From DATKMG01 sp035541995 (GTDB lineage: Bacteria; Acidobacteriota; Terriglobia; Versatilivoradales; Versatilivoraceae), in NCBI GenBank assembly GCA_035541995.1, contig DATKMG010000479.1, forward strand, positions 1-6,101: a DNA stretch of 6,101 bases, in the 5' to 3' direction. The notes under the pieces are model-generated. The model was not told the origin of the DNA. It saw only the letters and a program-made list of their open reading frames with translations, and ran no database searches. Position 1 is the stretch's first letter. Each line of letters opens with the position of its first letter. Of this stretch, positions 1 to 4,995 are shown piece after piece. A program made the position numbers and the translations under genes.

Positions 1-29
1 GATGGAGGATCTTGGAAGGATACCCGAAG

Positions 30-235
30 ATGAGAAAAATCCTGTTACTCTGTCTTTGTACGCCGTTGGATTGACCCTGTCTTCAACCGTGCCGCGAAGT
101 GCGAGCATCTCGGTGGTGCGTGTACCGAATGGTGGGATCCAGCAGCAGGCCCCCATGGACAACGATGGAACCGTGGAGCTTCGGTGCAGTAGTTGCAACC
201 CCCAAGGGTTCGTCGTCCTCTATTGGCTGGCTGGA
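30..235 (+). pseudogene. Frameshifted and truncated 5' remnant of a secreted-protein gene
   Basis: An ATG at 30 follows an AAGGA ribosome site (16-20) with a 9-base gap. It opens a classic signal peptide, MRKILLLCLC, but that frame stops at TGA 72-74. Reading on in the frame of position 62 gives AVGLTLSSTVPRSA, which is exactly the rest of a signal peptide, followed by SISVVRVPNGGIQ and DNDGTV up to about 181. One missing base near 60-64 therefore splits the reading frame. The VRVPNGGIQ...DGTV stretch resembles, from memory, the start of secreted sialidase/BNR-like proteins of Acidobacteria and Planctomycetes; this family guess is weak. Likeness fades after about 181-235, and the gene cannot continue because the methyltransferase 3' end occupies the other strand from 255. 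What is seen is the broken signal peptide; the family and the decay are inferred. A sequencing error could explain the frameshift but not the truncation. Confidence 0.5.
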
Positions 236-254
236 TTGATCAGACAGCCCTATC

Positions 255-1007
255 TCAGGCACTCGACGTTTTCTCCGACACGAGAATCAAGATTGGGGAA
301 CCAACCTGGAACGGCACTCCATCATAGGTTTTATGAAGTGACAGCGTTCTGAGTTCGTACTCTTGCAACATTTGACGAATTTCCCGCACAGTATAAACCC
401 ATTGATAGCCGATTCGCACTTCGGTCTTGTCCTGACGCACAAATGTGTAAGTGGTTTTAATGCAGCTTTCGGAGACGTCGTACTGATTCTCCTCGAGAAA
501 TAGGAGGTCATCGACCGGGGCCCATTCGCGCTCTCGCAGCCTTGGCAAGATGCATTCCGCGGCCGTTCCATAATCAAAGGTAAAGCGAGCCCCAGGCTTG
601 AGGGCTCGCGAAATTGCGCGGATAGAGTCTCGGGTTCCGACGGGATCGAGGTAATCAAAGCTGTTTCCAAAACTAAAGGCAGCATCGAACTCTGATTCCC
701 ATGAAACGTCCCTCATGTCGGCGATGTACCACTCGATTTTGAGACCCGCGCTGTCGGCCTGCTTTCGAGCCAGTTCGATCATCTCAGGAGAAATGTCGAC
801 CCCGGCCACGTTATAGCCCCGAGCCGCCAACTCAACGGAGTGCCGGCCGAATCCGCAAGGGACATCCAGGACACGTTCTCCGGGGTGAAGATCCAAAGCA
901 CGCTCAAGGAAGTCTACTTCTGTGCGAGTTTGATGCGGCGACACGGCTGAACGCCACATGTCTACAACGATGCCGCGAAAAAAATCCTTGTACCAGCCCT
1001 GATTCAC
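255..1007 (-). CDS. Class I SAM-dependent methyltransferase (substrate unknown)
   Basis: A cytoplasmic methyltransferase of 250 residues, transferring a methyl group from S-adenosylmethionine to an unidentified acceptor. Motif I is clear at residues 46-57 (VLDVPCGFGRHS), the acidic residue that binds the ribose hydroxyls is D71 (VAGVDIS), motif II-like ADMRD lies at 96-100, FSFGNSFDYLD at 111-121, and the post-motif helix and strand ALKPGARF at 135-142. The N-terminus (WYKDFF near residue 5, then MWRSAV) and the C-terminal VPFQVGSP are features I associate with a common soil-bacterial family of about 250 residues annotated only as class I methyltransferase. I choose the GTG at 1007 because AAAGGAG (1022-1016) sits 8 bases upstream and homologues start just before the WY motif. 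The ATG at 1100 would add 31 residues read from inside a palindromic element and has no good ribosome site. The gene lies 161 bases downstream of the barrel gene and may have its own promoter at 1067-1039. Confidence 0.9.
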   Translation of the reverse strand: MNQGWYKDFFRGIVVDMWRSAVSPHQTRTEVDFLERALDLHPGERVLDVPCGFGRHSVELAARGYNVAGVDISPEMIELARKQADSAGLKIEWYIADMRDVSWESEFDAAFSFGNSFDYLDPVGTRDSIRAISRALKPGARFTFDYGTAAECILPRLREREWAPVDDLLFLEENQYDVSESCIKTTYTFVRQDKTEVRIGYQWVYTVREIRQMLQEYELRTLSLHKTYDGVPFQVGSPILILVSEKTSSA

Positions 1008-1015
1008 AATACCCA

Positions 1016-1022
1016 CTCCTTT
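1016..1022 (-). promoter_or_regulatory. Ribosome binding site that fixes the methyltransferase GTG start
   Basis: On the minus strand AAAGGAG occupies 1022-1016 and is followed by 8 bases and then GTG at 1007-1005. It is the only strong Shine-Dalgarno match near the gene start and excludes the longer ATG start at 1100. Confidence 0.8.
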
Positions 1023-1038
1023 AGGGAAAATACGGTAC

Positions 1039-1067
1039 CTAATACAGACGCAGTTAAAATCGTTCAA
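1039..1067 (-). promoter_or_regulatory. Candidate sigma70-type promoter of the methyltransferase gene
   Basis: On the minus strand TTGAAC (1067-1062) and TATTAG (1044-1039) are separated by exactly 17 bases. Each hexamer matches the housekeeping consensus at 4 of 6 positions, including TTGA and the TAT start plus the conserved A. Transcription would begin near 1032, giving a leader of about 25 bases that includes the ribosome site. The -10 hexamer is the outer end of a terminal inverted repeat of the palindromic element (1039-1152), so the element may have brought the promoter. This is pattern matching only; readthrough from the barrel gene is the alternative. Confidence 0.35.
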
Positions 1068-1079
1068 AATCGGATCTTT

Positions 1080-1133
1080 GGTAGGGCGGATGGTCCCCAT
1101 CCGCCGCGGGCAATGCAGAGCAATGCCCCTACC
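1080..1133. repeat. REP-like doublet: two inverted GTAG-plus-hairpin units (BIME architecture)
   Basis: On the plus strand GTAG (1081-1084) is followed directly by GGCGGATGG, loop TCC, CCATCCGCC (1085-1105), a perfect 9-bp hairpin. After a GC linker comes the second unit, read on the minus strand: GTAG (1132-1129), then a hairpin of 5 plus 3 bp with one T-T mismatch and a TCT loop (1128-1108). The two GTAG ends pair with each other as GGTAG/CTACC, so the whole folds as a three-way junction. A GTAG tetranucleotide 5' of a hairpin is the hallmark of REP sequences handled by REP-associated tyrosine transposases (IS200/IS605-like Y1 family). No such transposase is in the window. The structure is seen directly; the REP assignment is inferred. 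Confidence 0.6.
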
Positions 1134-1168
1134 CTTAATGCGTTTGTATTAGTTCACTTCCTGACGGC

Positions 1169-2218
1169 TTACCGGGCGAAAGTGAAGCGCAATCCCGTGG
1201 TGAGCAAAACATCGTTCTTTTTGTGATCTATTACAGGATTGCTCAAGTACCTGTCGCTGAAGGTAAACTGCCACGACAGCCACTTCTTCAGCGTAGTGGC
1301 TGTTCCCAAATCGAAATTCATGCGGTATTCGCCCGTGTTGCTCAAATTGTTGAACATCCGAAGAGATTGGTTCAACGACGTGCTCTTCGAGAACTTATGC
1401 ATCAGGTTGTTACCCCAATAAACCTCCCCCGAATTGCGGGTCAGCGGGGTACTAAACTTTTCATGGTTGTAAGCACCACCTCCGACCAGATCGAGCTGGG
1501 TCGTTTCCTTTTTGACCACGGAATAGCCAAAACCACCACCTACCACAAAGCGCAAGTCCAGGCTCTGGAACTCGTCGTATTCATAGTCGTTAAAGAGATT
1601 CACGAACAGCCGGGGCTTCAGATTCCGGCTATATGCCCAGCCGCCTCGTATGGCGTTTGCCGTGGTGTTCAAGATATCATCGGTCACCTTACCCTTTGAG
1701 TAGATCTGGTTGAAGTAAGCTGTGGTTTTATCGGCACGGGTCTCACGAGTCGCATTCATTGCCGTCGTTATGGTCGTGGTCGCCGCATTGCCGCGAGCAA
1801 AACTGATTCCCAAATCGGCAAACCCTGTCCACAGCGACAACAAGCCCGGATTTTGCAGCCGCTCCCAAGCTTTTTGTTCCTCCGCATTGCGGATGGCGCC
1901 GACCTGGGCCATGGCAACCGACTCTCTTGCGGCTGGAGTAGCCACCTCCAGCTTTTGGTTTTCAGCCGCGATCTTGCCTTGTACCGCTTTGCCGTCAGGC
2001 AGCACCACGGTCAACGGTTCATCAGAAGTCACCTGGGTGATGGCCTCCCAGGGGATGGTAACTGTTCCAAAGAGGTCACTCTTGATTATGAGATTGGCAC
2101 CGTCTTTTTTCTGGATCTTGCCTGTCACCCGGTCACCGTTCTTCAAGCTGACCTGATCAGCCCAGCAGACTCCGATTAGAGAAGGAAGAACTAGCAGAAA
2201 AAACTTGCTGCGTAACAT
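1169..2218 (-). CDS. DUF481-type outer-membrane beta-barrel protein
   Basis: A secreted protein of 349 residues. Residues 1-20 form a signal peptide ending in CWA, with cleavage before D21. The mature N-terminus carries two short look-alike units, LKNGDRVTGKI (25-35) and LPDGKAVQGKI (73-83), of the kind seen in small periplasmic beta domains. A helical linker rich in E, K and R follows (about 108-122). From about 130 to the end, alternating polar and hydrophobic strands (for example RLFVNLFNDYEYDEF, FVVGGGFGYSV, LDLVGGGAYNHEKF) and the ending LRFTFAR fit an outer-membrane barrel of the DUF481/YdiY kind. Its function is unknown; a pore or envelope role is possible. I choose the ATG at 2218 because AAGGAG (2231-2226) is 7 bases upstream; the ATG at 2221 is an equally readable start one codon longer. 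It lies 102 bases downstream of the hydrolase gene with no clear terminator between, so cotranscription is plausible. Confidence 0.85.
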   Translation of the reverse strand: MLRSKFFLLVLPSLIGVCWADQVSLKNGDRVTGKIQKKDGANLIIKSDLFGTVTIPWEAITQVTSDEPLTVVLPDGKAVQGKIAAENQKLEVATPAARESVAMAQVGAIRNAEEQKAWERLQNPGLLSLWTGFADLGISFARGNAATTTITTAMNATRETRADKTTAYFNQIYSKGKVTDDILNTTANAIRGGWAYSRNLKPRLFVNLFNDYEYDEFQSLDLRFVVGGGFGYSVVKKETTQLDLVGGGAYNHEKFSTPLTRNSGEVYWGNNLMHKFSKSTSLNQSLRMFNNLSNTGEYRMNFDLGTATTLKKWLSWQFTFSDRYLSNPVIDHKKNDVLLTTGLRFTFAR

Positions 2219-2320
2219 CATAAGACTCCTTGTTTCTATGAGGATAGGCAGCACAACGGCGCAGACAGTCACGGATGCCGTGCCAATCCAGTGATTACGA
2301 GGTGGGGGGATAAACGAACT

Positions 2321-3811
2321 TCAATTCTTCTCAAGCACCAGCACCCAGTCTGCGGCCCCTTTACTATTCAGATCGGGAGTAGTGAAGGTGTGAGAACCCG
2401 AGTTTGCCACCATGCCGATGGTTTTGTAAGTCCCGCTTGCGGGATCGTACCAGCGTGCGCGTGAGTTCCCGGTGCTGCCTCCCATCTTCGACATGTTGAC
2501 AATCAGCTGGAAACGTCTGCCGCTCTCGCCTGGATAGTAACATACACCCAGTGAACCATCGCCGGTGACCGCAGCAGACACATACGTGTAATCGTCCTTC
2601 CCAGGGGATCCGGATTGGCTTGTCAGGAATGTATGCGACCAGTCTGGAATAAGTTCATACCAGCGGCGGGCTTCGAAGAAGCTAGTACAGTTCTGGGCTT
2701 GCTCCACCCCCGGAGTTTTCCCCAGCCAACGCATTGGATCCTCGACATCCTCGGGTGAGCCCAGAATGCCGAACCCGGAACCACCGTTCAGCACCGCTCC
2801 CCAAACCTCTTCTCTCATCATCTGGGGGATTGTGGGATTGGGCTTCGGATTTCCGTAGCCGCAGTTTTCGTAGAAAGTCTCGAAAATGCACGTCGGCATC
2901 ACCGGGTTATCCATGTTGTAGTGAGACCAGGTGGCCCACTGCGGAGCATGGTATTGATACCAAGCGTTGAAATTGACCCATCGATGACCTAAATCATACA
3001 ACTTGCGAGGACCCGTCGCTTCACTATTGTAATCCGGCGGCCCAGCGATCCAGTCAGTGGTCATCAGCCGGTCCGGCATGTACTTCTGAAGACCACTCAC
3101 AACGCTGTCAACCTGCGGCCAAACTAGCCTGTCATTTCCAAATGTGAAATTGATATGGGAGTAATTCTTATAGCGGCTGCCCCAAAATTCACCCCATTGA
3201 CGCATTTCGTCATTTGAATGTTGAGAAGGATCAAAGCCGGTCGGCCCGGGATTATACCCGACACTAAACGGATCCAGAAACAGGTACATGCCATGATTTG
3301 CCGCAGACTTAACTATGGTGTCAACCGACGCGACGTACGCGGGATTCAGATTCTGCGGGTTCCAGCTCGTACCGTGGAGTAACATTGAATTCCCATGCGC
3401 ATCAGTGGGATTTGTTGAAGGCTTCTCTGCACCAACAACAGGATTGTCAAAGCCATTGATCACGACCCAGGCAAAATTGAAATGCCTTGCCTGCCGGTCC
3501 GCGAAATAGACATCAATTTGATCAGGGGTGTTCCAATGAATCATGTTCTGCGGACATACTCCCGCGATGAAAAACGGCACTCCGTTTTCATCCTCAATCA
3601 GATGCGGGTTGCGAGCTCGAGTTCGAAGCTTAGGAAGGCGACGGACCGTCGTGTCGTCGGCACTGCCGATGCCGTCACCCGTCCCGAGGAATTCTCCAAT
3701 TTGCATCCGCTCCAACGTCAACGGTGTTCGCGGTCCGGGAGTGACGCCCCATCCCAATAGGATAAAGGCAGATATAACTGCCCATTTGATGATGTAGTAG
3801 TTCTTCTGCAT
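2321..3811 (-). CDS. Secreted apiosidase-like glycoside hydrolase (DUF4038-type) with C-terminal collagen-binding-like domain
   Basis: A probable exported glycosidase of 496 residues. Residues 1-23 are a signal peptide (short K-containing start, hydrophobic AVISAFILLG). From about 66 to 365 the layout matches the TIM-barrel family that includes apiosidases (GH140-like): NPHLIEDENGVPFF (68-81), FADRQARHFNFAWVV (103-117), HGMYLFLDPF (173-182), a FGNDR motif where relatives usually have GGDR (D227, candidate acid/base), and FETFYE with E311 as candidate nucleophile, then REEVWGAVLNGGSGFGILG (333-351). Residues 386-494 resemble the putative collagen-binding domain that often follows this catalytic domain, with the signature ARWYDPASG (452-460). 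AGAGGA (3824-3819) lies 7 bases upstream of the ATG. Substrate is unknown; plant-derived glycosides are a fair guess. The catalytic assignments come from family knowledge and were not aligned. The annotation 'collagenase' sometimes attached to this family is unlikely to describe its activity. Confidence 0.82.
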   Translation of the reverse strand: MQKNYYIIKWAVISAFILLGWGVTPGPRTPLTLERMQIGEFLGTGDGIGSADDTTVRRLPKLRTRARNPHLIEDENGVPFFIAGVCPQNMIHWNTPDQIDVYFADRQARHFNFAWVVINGFDNPVVGAEKPSTNPTDAHGNSMLLHGTSWNPQNLNPAYVASVDTIVKSAANHGMYLFLDPFSVGYNPGPTGFDPSQHSNDEMRQWGEFWGSRYKNYSHINFTFGNDRLVWPQVDSVVSGLQKYMPDRLMTTDWIAGPPDYNSEATGPRKLYDLGHRWVNFNAWYQYHAPQWATWSHYNMDNPVMPTCIFETFYENCGYGNPKPNPTIPQMMREEVWGAVLNGGSGFGILGSPEDVEDPMRWLGKTPGVEQAQNCTSFFEARRWYELIPDWSHTFLTSQSGSPGKDDYTYVSAAVTGDGSLGVCYYPGESGRRFQLIVNMSKMGGSTGNSRARWYDPASGTYKTIGMVANSGSHTFTTPDLNSKGAADWVLVLEKN

Positions 3812-3913
3812 GGATGCTTCCTCTTAATTGGCTCCGTTCGATTGAACCACTTTCATGGCTCTTACAGCATGATCCTATTCCAGCACTTGAATGATGATTA
3901 CTCCCTCACAGGT

Positions 3914-4558
3914 TCAGGACTGGTGTTCTGGATGTGTGCAGCCGGGAAACTCGTCGAGATAGGAGAGTCCCTGGTAGCCCAACACCTCGATCAGACCTAC
4001 ACGAGAAGTATAGAAGCCCTCGACAGTCATCTCTTTGACCAATCGATAAAACTCAAACCCCGGGCGATGCGACTTGGGATCATGCTCCGGGAGGCTCATC
4101 TCGGTCAGGACCTTTGTCCTTTCAGGCAGGGTCAGTTGACGGAATCGTTTACCCTCTTTTGCCATACTGACCTGATCGAGTTGAGTCAGGCCCTGGGTCC
4201 ATTGATCCTGCAAAGCAGGCTGGAATTCGGCGGCGGAATATAGCAGGAAATCCAAATAGCTGGCCACTTGAGCCTCACGGGCTCCCGGTTGATCGTCTGT
4301 GGGAATAATCATCTCCGTTAAGATCTGAACCGTTTCGTATTCTTCGGACTTGAAGAATTGCGGAACATAAGGAACTGTGGCGGGTGGAGTCGACGTTTCA
4401 GCCCGGTCGTGAGTGTGGTTTCTCGAGACCTGCCCCTGTAAGGGAGCCGCAATTGCCCCTGGCAACCAGCCCTTCAGGAACTCTCTACCGGCCGCCGTAG
4501 CAGTCAAAAAACCCAGATACTTAAGTGTCTTTCTTCTGGTGATCACTTCATCAAGCAT
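3914..4558 (-). CDS. Gluconate 2-dehydrogenase subunit 3 family protein, Tat-exported
   Basis: A small subunit of 214 residues. It begins with a twin-arginine signal, TRRKTLKYLGFLTATAAG (7-24), implying export of a folded protein, probably together with its cofactor-bearing partner. After a linker rich in P and T (about 50-65), the family core begins at FFKSEEYETVQILTEMIIP (68-86), a pattern typical of gluconate 2-dehydrogenase subunit 3, followed by DDQPGAREAQVASYLDFLL (88-106), a QLTLPER helix near 141-147 and the C-terminal LGYQGLSYLDEFPGCTHPE (193-211), with the conserved GCTHP. Such subunits help fold and export FAD-dependent GMC dehydrogenases, and a GMC gene lies immediately upstream. 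I choose the ATG at 4558 because AAGGAGG (4576-4570) precedes it by 11 bases and the Tat signal then starts at the N-terminus; the upstream start at 4600 adds residues lying over that ribosome site. The 102 bases after its stop separate it from the hydrolase gene. Confidence 0.88.
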   Translation of the reverse strand: MLDEVITRRKTLKYLGFLTATAAGREFLKGWLPGAIAAPLQGQVSRNHTHDRAETSTPPATVPYVPQFFKSEEYETVQILTEMIIPTDDQPGAREAQVASYLDFLLYSAAEFQPALQDQWTQGLTQLDQVSMAKEGKRFRQLTLPERTKVLTEMSLPEHDPKSHRPGFEFYRLVKEMTVEGFYTSRVGLIEVLGYQGLSYLDEFPGCTHPEHQS

Positions 4559-4654
4559 CAGATTATGAACCTCCTTCAAGACGGAGCCACAATCGACCAC
4601 ACCTGGAATAATACAAGAATTTCAGATGTCCCCGTTGGGGGGAAACGTGAATAG

Positions 4655-4838
4655 CCATGGGTTGAGCGCAGCAAGGCCGCGCGAAACCCATGGTACCCAG
4701 AACAGTTCAATTCAACCCTGAAATGGGTTGAACCAACTTGAGCAGCGGTCCCGTCACCACTTTAGTTCGACCCCTTCAGGGTCGGTATCTGGGGCAACCC
4801 TTTACCCCGGGTGGCGCGTCGCACTGCGCCACCCGGGG
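4655..4838. repeat. Composite island of four paired palindromes (H1-H2-H3-H4)
   Basis: Four hairpins stand in a row. H1: CCATGGGTT (4655-4663) with AACCCATGG (4685-4693) and inner GCGC/GCGC. H2: TTCAACCC (4711-4718) with GGGTTGAA (4725-4732). H3: CGACCC (4768-4773) with GGGTCG (4779-4784). H4: CCCCGGGTGGCGC (4805-4817) with its perfect complement (4826-4838), 13 bp and an 8-base loop. H3 aligns with the reverse complement of H2 (16 of 21 positions, one gap), and H4 shares the CC..GGGT...GCGC plan of H1. The differences are compensated on both sides of the stems: A-T to G-C between H2 and H3, and AT to CC opposite AT to GG between H1 and H4. No T-run follows any stem, so a simple terminator role is unlikely. 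I recall similar GGGTT/AACCC palindromes between genes in Acidobacteria and Planctomycetes; that is memory, not a search. Confidence 0.7.
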
Positions 4839-4849
4839 CCATTCAAGTA

Positions 4850-4930
4850 GGTCTTCTGCGGGGACTTGCCCTAAGACCAAACACCCCGTGTGCCCAGCCG
4901 AAGAAACGAGTAAGGATCAGGTCTCGGCTG
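4850..4930. repeat. Two further hairpins flanking the palindrome island
   Basis: H5 is GGTCTT (4850-4855) with AAGACC (4873-4878), able to close an inner GGG/CCC pair. H6 is CAGCCGA (4895-4901) with TCGGCTG (4924-4930), 7 bp around a 22-base loop. They lie between the island and the stop of the GMC gene at 4996, so on the minus-strand transcript they would be the first structures after that gene. Neither is followed by a T-run. The rest of the gap (4559-4654 and 4931-4995) holds the ribosome site of the downstream gene and nothing else I recognise. Confidence 0.4.
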
Positions 4931-4995
4931 CGAGGTACCTTTTCCTGCAAACATGTGGTTCCTAACTTAGCCTCTTTCCCCCATTAACTGACACA

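Larger units (their letters stand above)
1039..1152. mobile_element. MITE-like palindromic element with 14-base terminal inverted repeats
   Basis: The left end CTAATACAGACGCA (1039-1052) and the right end TGCGTTTGTATTAG (1139-1152) are inverted repeats with one mismatch, which would be a G-U pair in RNA. If G1053 is bulged out, pairing continues with TTAA (1054-1057) against TTAA (1135-1138). Between them lies a doublet of hairpins (1081-1132). The total of 114 bases is too short to encode a transposase, so it would be mobilised in trans if it moves at all. I see no convincing target-site duplication at the borders. It sits between the barrel gene and the methyltransferase gene, and its left end overlaps the candidate promoter. 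A purely structural mRNA element is the alternative. Confidence 0.5.

Noticed and set aside
2..352. Intact 116-residue plus-strand protein
   Set aside because: Its first 20 or so residues are out of frame with a better signal peptide start at 30, and its last third is antisense to the methyltransferase gene. It is better explained as a frameshifted remnant.
1008..1100. N-terminal extension of the methyltransferase to the ATG at 1100
   Set aside because: The extra 31 residues are read from the palindromic element, and a strong ribosome site sits directly before the GTG at 1007.
1223..1699. A long plus-strand reading frame opposite the barrel gene
   Set aside because: It is wholly antisense to a gene with a signal peptide and barrel pattern, its product looks like no protein family I know, and it has no ribosome site.
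2270..2282. CACGG-ATG-CCGTG hairpin between the hydrolase and barrel genes as a terminator
   Set aside because: The stem has only 5 bp and is not followed by a T-run on the minus strand.
4608..4613. TATTAT on the minus strand as -10 of the subunit-3 gene
   Set aside because: No acceptable -35 lies 16 to 18 bases upstream, so a promoter cannot be supported.
4805..4838. The 13-bp perfect hairpin as an intrinsic terminator
   Set aside because: Neither strand has a T-run after the stem. It is treated as part of the palindrome island.
4655..4930. CRISPR-like array
   Set aside because: The repeats are palindromes in mirrored order with different cores and uneven spacing, not identical direct repeats with unique spacers.
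4738..4965. A 75-codon plus-strand reading frame across the palindrome island
   Set aside because: It starts at TTG with no ribosome site, runs through three hairpin regions and has a composition dictated by the repeats. Such frames in palindromic repeats are often misannotated as small proteins.
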